From assembly GCF_041296385.1 (NCBI RefSeq), contig NC_091013.1:33241001-33305000 (forward strand): a stretch of 64,000 bases of DNA, written 5' to 3'. Of this stretch, positions 14,780 through 26,093 are shown in pieces (positions within the stretch are counted from its first letter, which is position 1; each line of letters opens with the position of its first letter). The translations under genes and the position numbers were made by a program. Source of the DNA: Aphelocoma coerulescens. Lineage: Eukaryota; Chordata; Aves; Passeriformes; Corvidae. The notes under the pieces were generated by a model, which did no database searches, was not told the origin of the DNA, and worked only from the letters and a program-made list of their open reading frames with translations.

Positions 14780-14990
14780 TTCTCTCTTCTCTTCTCTTCT
14801 CTTCTCTTCTCTTCTCTTCTCTTCTCTTCTCTTCTCTTCTCTTCTCTTCTCTTCTCTTCTCTTCTCTTCTCTTCTCTTCTCTTCTCTTCTCTTCTCTTCT
14901 CTTCTCTTCTCTTCTCTCCCTTTCCCTTTCCCTTTCCCTTTCCCTTTCCCTTTCCCTTTCCCTTTCCCTTTCCCTTTCCTTCTTCCCTTC
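14780..14990. repeat. Compound pyrimidine tract: (TTCTC)n then (CCCTTT)n
   Basis: Across 211 bp the + strand contains only T and C. The first part, to about 14917, is a TTCTC pentamer array. The second, to about 14978, is a CCCTTT hexamer array, followed by a short irregular pyrimidine tail. The minus-strand frames rich in Arg-Glu, Gly-Lys or Glu-Lys-Arg through this tract are repeat translation, not genes. Confidence 0.95.
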
Positions 14991-17900
14991 ATTAGTATAC
15001 AGAGAGAACTCAATATGCATTAAATTATGAGTATTTTTCTTCATAGGTCTCAAGTAAACTATTAAGAGTCTCCATTCACTTTCCTTACTTCTGCTTCAAT
15101 CTACCCTGAAGGGTTCCTCCTGGAGAGACATAATGAATTGTCTCTATTTTTTATTTTGTTTTATTTTAAACTAACTGAGCTGAAACTTTGCCCTTTCTGC
15201 CATCTAGATGTGCTTCATAAGTGCATGCTATCATAAAATCTAAGGTAACACCAATTTTAATAGGAGAACTTCCAGGATTCTCCTACTTTAAAAGCCTTCT
15301 GAGAACAAACATCATACAGGAACAGATCACTGAGAAACCTCTTCCTCCAAACACTGAGAAGTTTGGATTAAAATTCAGTTTGCTTGCCAACAAAGAAGCA
15401 ATTATAAAGACAGCTAACAAGACAAAAAAGCCCAGGCAAATTTTGTGGAAGCATATGATTTGTCATTCACAACATGGTGCATTTGTGGACTCCATTGATG
15501 CCTTAAGAGGCCTCCTAGACACAGAGACTAGACAGGAATAAGGGAATAAAAGTAGATATTTGTTTGAAAAGCCTTCAAAGGTACCCCTGGAGAGCCAGAG
15601 GCTGTTGCCAAGATGGACTGCAAGATGGATGACAGGTCATGAGTTCTTCATACTTTTATAGGTTTGGTTCATTTGCATATCAGGCTTAATTCTCCAATTA
15701 AAGCTTGCCCCTCCCTTTAGAGGCCTTTGGTTTATACTTTTTGGGCCTAGGACAGTCTGGGTGTCCTTGAAGAGCAGGCCCAGAGAGGCTTTGTTATGTC
15801 TACCTAGCATGAGAGAGCAGAAATTAACAGGCTGCAAGAAACTTCAGAGTTACACACTAGGCAGTACAGGATTTGAAAAACATGAAAGTTAAAACCTAAG
15901 GCATCATCATTATCCTCTGCTGACCCAGGCTGTGTTGACAGAGGTCTCCCAATTAGCCTGAAGGAGAGTTAACAAGGTAGCATTCAAGGAAGCAAAGTGT
16001 TTTTGGCTGTAAGGTGTAAAGGACTGCTTATTCCTTGCCTCTAATTGGAACAGAGCATCCTCCCTCTCCTGACCACCTCCCCCAGCAACAGCTGAATCTA
16101 CAACACTCCCTCCATGCCCATGATTTAAACTCCAACCCCTTACTGATGACAGCAGCTCATCTTTCAGATCACATTTCCCCCTGGCTTTGAGTCTATATCT
16201 AACACCCATGGAAAAGCAAAGATTCCCAGAATCCAGCTACATCTTTCAAATACATACTCCTGTCACAAGCACCAGCTCCTGGAAGATACTTAATAGAACC
16301 AATCCTTTCTTTTGTTCTTCACACACATTTTCAGCTTTGCTGCTGCTTTCCTTAACTCCTCATCGCATACTCTGAGTACACAAATTTTTGCAAGCCTAGG
16401 AAGGAGCCTAATTGCATTATTCCTTCTGATATAAGCTGGGTCTACCTGTGTTACATGTGAATGCAAAGTGTGGGGAACCAGCAGTAAAATAAATGTATTT
16501 CACAGAGTGGGTAAAGTATGTTTGAAGAGATGAAAGAGGTTATTTATTTTTTCTATGCCTCTCTGTCTTTTCAGGTCTTGTATACTTTTCTATGGAAATT
16601 TTTTTACCTTTTCAAGTGGACTGTGTCCTTTTTGGCATGACCTCTTTTTGGCTATCATTCCAGCTCTACTCACTTCCTAAAACAGACACATTATCACACA
16701 AAACAAAGAGAAGCAAAGATATCAGGCACTGATCTAAGATGCCCAGACCAACTACAGCATTGGGGAAATCAAGGTTAGAGGCATTATGCACTAACAGGCA
16801 TCAATGGTCATATTACAAAAGTTGGAGATTTTTCCATCAGTGTTGATTCCTGTAGCAGACATGCTTCAGGGCCACTTGATACCAATTCTCATGACTAACT
16901 TATGTTTGCCATACATCTTATCCAGCCTGGTGATATTTTTGCTTTGACCATTTTTTCAGCACTTTGTTGGAGCCTTCTGCACAAATCAGTCTCCCTAGAA
17001 AGTGAAGCAGTATGAACATGAGGGCTTTACATGGATACTTTCTCCTGAGCTCTTAAAGAAATAATCAAATTTGTTCTTGATCTGATTTTACAAAAATGTG
17101 TTGTACCATCTTACTAAAAGCCAAATGATCAGGGTGGTCTCTTAAAGTTGTTGATATGGTATATAAAAGCTGTAGCACTGCCTATAAAACAACCTTTGGG
17201 CCAGAAAGTAAGAGAATTTAATCAAGTAAATTGATGGGAGGGAAAATGAAGTTGTTGACACAGACTTTGGCTGAGAAGATCCTGAGTTGCAGGTTGCCAG
17301 AACTCAGATGGCTGTAAGACAGAGCACACACTTGGTTGTCTTCTTCCGATGCCGTTACCCTTGCTATCTTGCTGGCACCTGCTGGATAGCCTCCAGGACC
17401 TCCTGGAGGCTTGCCCCACTGCAGTATGAATATTTTTACATAACCTAAAGCAACTTGGCAGGGTAAATGCACTCGACAGAAATTTGTTCAGTGTGAATGG
17501 CTTGAAGCCACAAGGCCAAAAATTTAAGGTAATTTACTGTCATTTGTCATGCTGGGAAAGTGAAAGGAAGCTGAACAACGGAGGTTGCATTTTCTTGTGG
17601 AAGTACTGAAATCTCCAGTTCTGTTATTTTCTAAAATGAAATATTTAAAGGGCTAGAAACAATTAGGCTGTGTACAATAAATACTGAATATCACCAAAAG
17701 AAGAACCATCACGAACAGTCTATTCTGTAAGTTAAATGAATCCTAGGAGTGATATACTGTCCAAAGGGATGTGTAACTCCTCTATCAAAGTTATTATTCT
17801 TTTAAATAATTAAAAAGTGAAGTCAGTCACCTGGCACGAGAGCAGACCATAATAGCACTTATATAACAGGTTGAAACAACCCCCACTGACTCTCTAGTAC

Positions 17901-18814
17901 TTCTCTCTTTTGATGTAAGCAACCAAATCATCGTAAGAGCAGACATCAGTGACTGTGGACTAAGGAACTATTGAAATGTCATGACGGTCTCCTGAGGTAG
18001 TTGCTTATGATTATGAATGATTATGAATAATACTGAAAGCAGGTACTTTGAAACTGAATCTGACCTTTCTTAGTCAAAAATACAGGAAAAGTCTTGAAGG
18101 GTGAGAGTCTCATGAACTTATTTCTGACTACATGTTGTTCTTGTCAGGATAAACAGCTATACCTTGGTTAATATGATAGCAAGCTTTCAAGCATACTGAC
18201 AGTGTAATGAATTTTTTTTTTTTTTGGTGGGGTGGTCATGGGATGAAAAGAAAGTAAAAAAAAAATCAGAAAGAAATTGAATTCAAGACTAACTGGCATA
18301 ACCTTTTCAGTGAAATTTGGGGAAAATATGTAAAAGTTCATTTTGTATTACTTTAAAATAATGTATTAAAAACCAAAATCTTTGCTACCTATTTGAAACA
18401 TTTTTACCTGCAATGATTATAGTGAAATTTATCTGAGAAAAGGGACTCCATCTACTTCCTGCAACAAAACCTGCAAATTAACGCTTGGGGCTGCAAGTTC
18501 CGCAGAGGGAAGTGGTGCAGCAGAAAGGGTTTCCTTTCTCCACATCAGAAGGCAAATCAGGAGATAGGATTAGGGCCCAGACCATATGACAGCCCCTGTA
18601 TGGTACTGATACAGTGTGTGGGGAAGGGGTGGCCCTGCCACCACCACTTGGCATGAGGGCTGGGCAGCCGCAGCGCGGCAAGGGGGCCGATACTTCTTCC
18701 TTCCTGAACTGCAGGGAGAAGATATCAGTCTCCATGGACGAAGCAAGTGTGAGAAGGCTCCTGAGGAGAAATGTATGGCTTTCCATTAGAGGGAGACATT
18801 ATTCAGTCAGAAAT

Positions 18815-19103
18815 GGAATCATTCAGGTTGGAAAAGACCTCTAAGAACATCCAGCCATTAACCTAGCTCTTCCAGGTCCACTCCTAAACCATGTTTCCAA
18901 GTGCCAGTTCTACATATCTTCACAACTACTAAATACCTTCAGGGATCATGATTCAACCATTGCCCTGGGCAGCCTATTCCAGTGCTTGAAAATCTTCTTC
19001 ATTAATATATTTTCCCTAATATTCAATCTAACATCACCACCACCCTGCCTGGTGCAACTTGAGGCCATTTCCTCTTCTTGTTGTTTGTTACTTGGAAGAG
19101 GAA
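18815..19103 (-). mobile_element. CR1 LINE 3' fragment, inverted, diverged
   Basis: Read on the + strand this is the reverse complement of a CR1 3' end. It opens with GAATCATTCAGGTTGGAAAA and continues through the conserved CCCTGGGCAGCCTATTCCAG block and a TTCCCTAATATTCAATCTAA block. It runs on into a part resembling TTGTTACTTGGAAGAGGAAG of CR1. The copy has many substitutions and lacks a crisp terminal microsatellite, so it appears old. It is a 5'-truncated remnant of the non-LTR retrotransposon with no usable reading frame. The identification rests on memory of the CR1 consensus. The outer boundary near 19103 is approximate. Confidence 0.88.
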
Positions 19104-20524
19104 GAAATGTGATCAGAGGGCTCAGTCAAATAGGAGCCAGACTCAAGAAGATTTCAGATTGTTCAGGGCTATGGCTTGGAGGCTCTGCAAAGCTTGACTT
19201 CTTTCACTGTATCACTACATCTTCTGACATAATCTGCCAGCCAAAAAAATTAACCTTTAGCTCAATCTCACAGACTTGTACAGCAGAATTGGCAGTGAAA
19301 TCTATTTGGCAGCAAGAGTTCTCACAGAGAACAGTGTTTGTTATTTCTTTATTTACATTGATGGGAAATGTACAAATGTGACATTTTGAATTAACACATA
19401 GTTATTTTTAGTCATTTTTTTAAATTAGAACTAAGGGACTTGTGTGTACTTTTCTTGCTGTGTTAGTGAGAGGGATAAACGAGGCCATGCACACCTTACA
19501 GTAGTACCCCGGCAGGGTGGAGTCTTAAACAAGATTAAAAAGACTCTCATAGGAGGAAATAGCACCATGACCAGAGAGGTTATTTTGCAATGCAAATATA
19601 AAAATGCATCAGTTTTCAATGGGGAAAAAAAAATTACTGATGAGACAATTATATTAACCATCTATTGTTGTTGTTACGCTTTTAATTTCCCTTGTAATCT
19701 ACAGCTACAGTATTAATTAGGTGAATAAAAATTGATTGGATTATGCATTAGAGAACAACCCAATTTTAACTAGCTTGGGTGTGCTGTTGTTTTCTAGATG
19801 GTTTGTTATTATGGGATTAGACTGGTTGAAGATTTGTTGTTGGACATCTATTGGAAAATGCCATTCTCTAACAAAAGGGAAATTAACAATTGGCATAAGG
19901 ATTAATTATGACCACTGAGTGCTAAACTGATGAAGACTTTCAGAAGCTATTTCAGCAGTAGAGATCAGGTGATGCCCCATTAATTACCCCAGACTTCAGA
20001 AGAAATATGGTAGCATGATATTTTAAAATTCCCATGCTAATGAAAATTTTGCTTTCTTTTGCACTTTGTTATGTTTCTTTCAGAAGTACAGTAGTACACC
20101 CCGCATTAGAACTACTGCAACTTTTAAAACAATGTGTCTTTTTCAATTGTTCATATCTTACACTGAGAGACTCAGATTTTTTTTGCATTTTATTGGTTTG
20201 CACAGCTTCTTCAGAGCTTATGTAAAGCAGTATACTACTGTGTCTGGACCTCCAATTAGTACAGTCAATTGCACCCCTGAAGAGATCTCCTTCTGATAGA
20301 ACCAATCATATTTTTTCCATTGTTAAAAATCAATGATTGTGAAAAATCATAGGTCTGCCAGTATTATGACTATATTTTTGTGTGCTGTAAAACTCTAACT
20401 GAATTATACCACTTAACTCACTGACAAAGCATCAGAACAGAAATTTAGGTGTTCTCAAACAGCACTGAAACAGTGAACAGATAATATTTTGCAGAACCTT
20501 TTTTTATGAAATGCAAAATATTCA

Positions 20525-20545
20525 TATGTGTATATATATATATTA
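20525..20545. repeat. (TA)n microsatellite next to the 3' splice site
   Basis: A TG/TA dinucleotide run (ATGTGTATATATATATATTA) ends only about eight bases before the acceptor AG at 20552-20553. It occupies the place where a polypyrimidine tract would normally lie. The nearest T-rich stretch is about 50 bases upstream (near 20498-20507). Confidence 0.85.
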
Positions 20546-20553
20546 ATTTCTAG

Positions 20554-20691
20554 ATGGCTATCCTAAAGAGGAAATGGTTTACAGATGGAGGAAAAACTCA
20601 GTGGAGGCTGCTGACCAGAAATCTTGGAGACTCTATCAGTTTGACTTTATGGGTCTCAGAAATACTTCAGAAATTGTGAAAACCTCTGCAG
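20554..20691 (+). CDS. GABRG3: GABA-A receptor gamma-3 subunit, internal exon (distal extracellular domain, 138 bp)
   Basis: This exon encodes part of a gamma subunit of the GABA-A receptor, a pentameric ligand-gated chloride channel in the neuronal membrane. It begins after TTTCTAG at 20551-20553 and ends before GTAAGA at 20692. It contributes two bases that complete a codon, 45 full codons and one trailing base, which matches the 138-bp exon I recall for gamma genes. The peptide runs from [14 protein letters not shown] through a WRLYQFDF block to [13 protein letters not shown]. This covers the loop F to loop C part of the extracellular domain, after the Cys-loop. An N-T-S glycosylation sequon lies at codons 36-38 (20661-20669). 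The [20 protein letters not shown] segment is closer to recalled gamma-3 than to gamma-1 or gamma-2. The Cys-loop cysteines would be in the preceding exon, which is not in view. The reading frame is intact with no stop. Confidence 0.93.
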
Positions 20692-21789
20692 GTAAGAATG
20701 ATACAAATGGTACTGCTTTTTCTGGAAATCAAATTATTTAAAAATATTTATCCCTGTTTTGCTTTCATTCAAGTGTAAATTTATTTTAACATGTTCCAAT
20801 GTTCATGTTAGAACCTGTAAAATTCAGACCTCAAAAATATTGAATTTATCTTGATTTTTGATAATCTCTACTCTTCTAGTGACTTCACAAACTTAGGAAT
20901 AAATCTTTACTTGATATAGCTGTTTGCTATAGACTTGAAGTTACTGTATGATTCTCATTCCTCATTTATTAGGCCACTCGTGCATCGAATCTCTCTTCAC
21001 CATAAATTAAAGGGAAAGATTTTGAGCACAATGGTAGGTTAGTGAAATTAGACACTTTAGTACTTAGTCATTCAGCCAATGGTTTACTATTTTTCTTAAT
21101 ATTTCAAAGGCACTCTCTTTCTCAGCTGATAAATGCCTTTGCTAGTGACCTTACCAATTAATTACAATTAAAATCTAATTATGCCTATTCTATTTCTTCA
21201 GAAATTTTGCTGTTTCTTATAATGACACAGTAATATAGAGGGAAAAAAAGATGTTTAAAGAGAATACATTATTTGAACTGAATAAATTGTGGTCACACCA
21301 CGTCTAAACTTTCTACATGACTGTAGTAAGCTCCATGATTACCATTTCGTAAGTCTTCTCACAGCTGCTGAGGGTATCTGCTAGAAGCAACCTTCTGCTT
21401 TACAGATGGTGAATTTTTGAAAAAATCTGACTTTTTTTTTTTTAAGGTAAGCAAAGCTAAGCTATTCTTTTGAAAACACCGTGAATAACATTAATGATAA
21501 AAAAGTTAAAAATCTGTTACACTACTGCTGTTAGGTCCTGGCCCACTCACTAACATCAGCAATGAATTCTTAGAACTGGACAGCAGTTTTTGTAATGAAG
21601 AGTCACTAAAGCTTTAGTGAAAATTTTAAGCTGGCGGTTTAGCAGAACAAAATGTTGCAACCAGCACACATGTGAAAGTTCTCTTTTGTTATGGATACAA
21701 AGCCTTTTAATTTGCAAGTTTCTCGGGAATGCAAATTTCCCATAAATTGAATGAGGTACAAAATACCAAATCATTAAAGTATCTATGTA

Positions 21790-22004
21790 TGTGGTTTAAC
21801 CCCAGCTGGCAGCTTAACCATGGTCACTTTCCCTGGTGGGATGGGGGAGAGAATTGGGAGTCTAAAAGTGAGGAAACTCATGGGTTGAGATGAAGATAGT
21901 TTAATAGGGAAAGCAAAAGCTGTGCACTCAGGCAAAGCAAAATAAGGAATTAATTCATGCTTCCCATGGGCAGGCAGGTGTTCAGCCTTCTCCAGGAAAG
22001 CAGG
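21790..22004 (-). mobile_element. Endogenous retroviral LTR fragment
   Basis: The sequence opens with TGTGGTTTAACCCCAGCTGG and continues through a GGTGGGATGGGGGAGAGAAT block. It then has AGTTTAATAGGGAAAGCAAA and a CCCATGGGCAGGCAGGTGTT block. I recognise this as one end of an LTR family common in bird genomes. By the orientation of its TG terminus and its known relatives it lies on the minus strand. Only about 215 bp remain, and the rest of the LTR is missing. It is joined at GCAGGG (near 22000-22005) to a CR1 3' tail. There is no internal retroviral coding sequence. Confidence 0.7.
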
Positions 22005-22051
22005 GAGGTTAGATGATCTTCGAGGTCCCCTTCCAATCCAAACCATTCTAC
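22005..22051 (+). mobile_element. CR1 LINE 3' terminal stub (about 47 bp)
   Basis: The sequence AGATGATCTTCGAGGTCCCC followed by TTCCAATCCAAACCATTCTA is the extreme 3' end of a CR1 element on the + strand. Nothing upstream of it is CR1, because it is fused directly to the preceding LTR fragment. The terminal octamer microsatellite is reduced to a single degenerate unit. Confidence 0.85.
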
Positions 22052-24239
22052 AATTCCCTGAAAAAGAATTACCAGGTCATTATTAATGTAACGACAGTGT
22101 CTTGATAAACCAATCAAACTCTTCTTCTGCCAGGACAAAAACATATTTATAGAGGTCTTATTTAAATAAGTGAATGGATAATGTGGAGCAAAGAAAAACC
22201 TATTTCCTATGTTCTTTTTAGTATGTGCCCAGTTCTTATTAAGATGAATGAGTTGGCACAATATTTTTTGTATAATTGCTTTTGCTGCTCACCCATGTTT
22301 GTGAGTGCACAATCCAACAGCAGTGTTGAACTCAAGTTACTGGAACCATGTGATATTTCTATTCTGCTAAAGGCACCACAGTGACAGAAAGCTGTTGACA
22401 AACTGGAGCTTATTCAAATACTGAAAAAAACCCCAACCCCCAAAAAACCCCGTCAGGAGATTGTGGAAGCTAACTTAGAGGAAACAATGTAAAACGTGTG
22501 TGTCAGATTGTCATCTCAAGATGTCATCTGGTGTTATTAGGTTAGAAAAATGGGTTGTGCATTTCACCGGATATCTAAGAAGGGTGTAAGCAAATATATG
22601 AGAGACGTGAAAAATAAACCCCTGTGTTTGCATGTGGACCCGAATTTGCAGAAAATAGACTATATTTTGTTACTGTATAGTTTAAGGTAATTTCAAAGGC
22701 CAGATTTACTGAATGTCAACAATATTTACTGTCAACATCAAACCCAGGGCCAAGACTTGAGAAGAAACAGGTACATGGGAAAACCTTGAGTATGCCCCAT
22801 GATACAGCGTAAGGAGTCCCAAAATAGAGGGAAAGGGGCAGGACACAGTGCACCTGGGACAGTGCAATATGTCTCTGACAAAATTGGAGGTAATACTGTG
22901 ACTACCTGCTGTGTCTAAATATATGTGAACAAATAGGATAAAGAGGCATCTCTACTCTGGTACATGCCTATTTACTGACGCAAAGCGCTAGCCAAGAAGT
23001 TTGAGAATTTGGGAGCCCACAAAGCTGCTGTTTCCTCCTGTTTGGACAATCTGTGATAAAGAAGCAGCTGCTTCTTACAGGTGTTACATCTCCTTTACAG
23101 CCGTGCCACAGAGGGCTGCAGGTGGTCAAAAAAGAGATGCCAGGCTCTGTCATGGAAAATCTGTGTCAATTTTACACTCAAGCTGCCTGGAGAGGGAGAC
23201 TGCCCTGAGGCTGCCCCTAGGACACTATGTGTGTAGGACACACCTTGAATTCATGCTGCTCCCCAGAGAGAGCAGTTCCCACACTATGCCCTGGTCTGTC
23301 TGGGGCCCCTCTGAACCATGTGGAAGCCCATAATGGCCCCAGCAGCCTCCACCCCTCTGCAGACTCAGGACAGAAAGGAAGAGCAGCATTGTTCAGAGTG
23401 CTGCACAGGGCACCATTCAGGCTAATAAGGTGGAATTAGGGAAAGGGAAGCAGCTTTCTGACAAAAAGGTACTAAACTTCACCTCTTCCTCCCAAGGGAA
23501 ATTATGGGAACTACTGTTGCAGAGAGCATTTAGAAGCAGACTAGGCATAGTATAAGAAAATCTACTGCAGGGACCAGTCCTGCACTAACAAGAGATGGAT
23601 TCAAAACCCTAACTTCCTTTTTGCTTCTGACTTACACCTTTCTGCTTGTTTATGACACTTACTTCTCACTAAATTACATCTATATAATGTGAGAGCTGCT
23701 GCAGTGCTACATTCCTATGTCCAGCTTGGGGATCTCTTTTTAGCTTGTCTTCAGCCATGTTCTGGGTATAATGAAGGGAGGTCACACTGACCACATGGCA
23801 ACTTGTTGCTGTTCTTTGTCATTTGCATTAAGTCCTTTCTTGGTAGTCATTTTCATGACAGAGTTATTAGATTTAAGACTCGGCAGTGTCCTGCTTTTGG
23901 ATTTTTTTTCGGTCTTTCCAAACCTTTTTCAGATATTTAAATAACCTTTATGTTAATTCATGACAATTTCAGAGGTACATGAGCAAGAAGCCAGCTTTCA
24001 CAAAGTGTATTTCAGAAATCTAAGCAAGATGAGAAATGTCATCTTTTGCACTGAACCAGCAGTGGCTTAAATTATTGGCACAGTGGTGTACTTTGCTCTT
24101 TTTTTACAAGAGTCTGGCAGCCAGATAAAGTCTTCATTGCCACCTGTAAGAAGTGTATGGCTTTCTCCTGAGATTTTGTTTTAAATTTCATGCTAAGATA
24201 CAAACACCAAAAAAAACCCCTAAAACAAACAAAAAAGCT

Positions 24240-24923
24240 TGTTCCAGTTTGACCAAATTTAGAAATACATCCTCTGAGAGAAGGCAGGTCACAACCATCC
24301 CTCCCCCACCAGGTTTGGGAAAAAATAAACTTTCCTCGAAGGAAAGTGAAAGAGATAAAAACTATTTATTGAACAAACACACAGGAAAAACACAATGATG
24401 CTAAATAATAAAACCTCTCACTCTGCTGAGAGAAACCTGGGAAAATTTCAGAGTCCTTTGGTAGATCTCTCTCTCCCTCCTTGGAGCTGGGATGGGGCGG
24501 TGGACCCACCTCCAGGGCCAAGGCCTCGGTGGAAATTCCTCCCATGTATCCTGATGTTGAAACAGTCCAGCAGAGAGAAAAGGAAAAAAACAAAGTCCCA
24601 GGAAAATGAAAGTTCAACTCTCCGAAGGAAAAGGAGCTGGGGGATAAAAATCTGCTGAAAGCCGACTGGAAAGAAAAGCAAGCTGGGTGCTTCCCTCCCC
24701 TCTCACTCTCCTGCTGCAGCTGAAAAAAATCTCTATCTCTGTGTGACCTTGAACAAGCTGCAAACTGCTTTGAAAAAGTTTTGCTCAGTTTTTCCTTCCC
24801 CCTCTCAGGCTCAGTTTAAAGGCATAGAAAGGCACACAAATTAATTTCTGGCCATAGGGCAGCAATATGGGATACACATCATAAAGTCACCCCAAGACAA
24901 AACCCAAAACCAAAACCAGAACA
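24240..24923 (-). mobile_element. Solo retroviral LTR, about 684 bp
   Basis: The block has matched inverted termini: TGTTCCAG at the left and CCAGAACA at the right. On the minus strand it therefore runs from TGTTCTGG to CTGGAACA. The minus strand also carries a poly(A) signal AATAAA (complement of 24365-24370) and, further upstream, an A/T-rich CTTTAAAC element near 24815-24822 that could be the TATA-like box. The order U3, TATA-like box, poly(A) signal, U5 fits an LTR read on the minus strand. No gag, pol or env sequence flanks it, so it is probably a solo LTR from recombination. Both flanks are A-rich, so a target-site duplication cannot be defined. Open frames on both strands here are incidental. 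The exact family is not identified. Confidence 0.65.
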
Positions 24924-24975
24924 AAAAAAAAAAAAAAAAAACACAACAAAACAAAACAAAACAAAACAAAAAACT
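24924..24975. repeat. A-rich tract with (ACAAA)n
   Basis: A run of about 18 A is followed by ACACAACAAAACAAAACAAA-type units. It directly abuts the right end of the LTR at 24240-24923. It may have been the insertion target or may have expanded after insertion. Confidence 0.85.
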
Positions 24976-25758
24976 TACTGCAAATGGTGATTGCATGCAA
25001 TAAACAGCAGAAATCACTGTGGTGCTGGTATGGTCATGATCCTCTACCTGAAACGCTGAGAAGTTTCTCACTGTCAGGTGATACCAAATTAATTCACCAA
25101 TACTGAAAAATTCCCCTGTTGCCACGAGGCAAGATACTCAGATACTATAGCAAGAGCACTTCTCTTGCTACAATGTCAAATAAGGCTGACAAAGCTAATT
25201 AAAGTAGAGGGAGCACCAAGCCACTTGTGAAAAGAAAGGACAAACTGCATGTACACAAAAAATGCGTAGATTTTAAAACTGCAAGTCAGCCAATGGAAAG
25301 GTGACCAGGACAACAGGAGAGAGAAGAATGTCATCTTTAAAAGCACTCTGTGTGTTTGTAGTAAACTTCAGGTTTCTGAGTCCTAAGACTCAGAAATGAG
25401 ACATTCCAAATACACTTGAGGGGAGTGGCAGGGTGGGGCACAGGAGGGGAACAAAAGCAAAGGCAAGAAAAACCCGCAACAGAATCCTGAAGGACTCCAC
25501 AATTAAAGCTCATGCAGTGATTTGTATTGTTGCTTGCACTTTTCTGCTGACATCTCCCTCAGAAAGTCCATTCATTCTTTTTAAACCCCTTCTTTTCTCA
25601 CACTGTTAGATAAATACAAAGACATTGTAGCTATTGAATCTTATTTTTATATACTTAAAAACTTCTTTGCATCATACAAGTATTGTTTGTGTTCTTCCTC
25701 TGACACTGATTGTGCCATAATCAAATCTCTTCTGATGGGAGAGAGTTTTTAAAGTCCT

Positions 25759-26093
25759 TGCCAGGAGTTCCAGAGACAAACAGGGACTCTCAGCCTTCGC
25801 TGCTTCTTGATAGTTGTTTATTAAGTCTTACCAGAGAAAAAGAGTCACTAGCATGATCCAGACATAGCACAAAACAGAGAATGAAGGAGAAACCGAATTA
25901 TCAAGATTACACAGCCTTTTAAAGGTAAATCAACCAATGGTTACTAAAAACGTACATTATTTTTACTTTTCTACCAATTATTTAGTAACACAGCCAAGAA
26001 CTGTGGAATTCTTTGTCCAATCATCCCAAACTACTTTTACTGCAGAATATGGAGTAGTAGAAGAAGAAGAATAAGGTTTGTAGAACAACAACA
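25759..26093 (-). mobile_element. Probable retroviral LTR (about 335 bp)
   Basis: Read on the minus strand the block starts TGTTGTTGTTCTACAAACC and ends near CTCCTGGCA. It contains a CCAAT-like motif (complement of 26015-26022), a TATA-like CTTTTAAAAG near 25914-25924 and a poly(A) signal AATAAA (complement near 25818-25823). The spacing of these signals is what an LTR should show. Directly outside the 5' end on that strand is a purine-rich AAAATGGAGGA, as expected for a polypurine tract next to a 3' LTR. The boundaries are inferred from TG/CA ends, and I could not confirm a family or a target-site duplication. Confidence 0.5.

Larger units (their letters stand above)
1..20553 (+). other. GABRG3: GABRG3 intron upstream of the 138-bp exon (3' part only)
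   Basis: Everything upstream of the first recognised exon is interpreted as the 3' part of the preceding intron. The exon at 20554 starts inside a codon, so a 5' exon must exist outside the window. By the usual GABA-A gamma gene layout I expected a short exon of about 83 bp encoding the Cys-loop, and looked for a coding pattern for it, but saw none here. The open frames in this stretch are short, lack family resemblance and have no splice context. Recognisable content is limited to an A-rich tract near 5.1 kb, a GATGA-type satellite at 12.6 kb, a long pyrimidine tract at 14.8-15.0 kb and a CR1 fragment at 18.8-19.1 kb. I see nothing identifiable in 1-5080, 5165-12560, 12640-14775 or 15000-18810 beyond the short repeats listed separately and AT-rich unique DNA. 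Confidence 0.8.

Noticed and set aside
14766..15053. Arg-Glu and Glu-Lys-Arg rich frames on the minus strand
   Set aside because: They are pure translation of the TTCTC and CCCTTT repeats in different phases.
15550..16240. Possible LTR-like interspersed repeat (TTGCCAAGATGGACTGCAAG region)
   Set aside because: The style of sequence resembles an LTR, but I found no matched TG/CA ends, no poly(A) signal in a sensible place and no second copy in the window.
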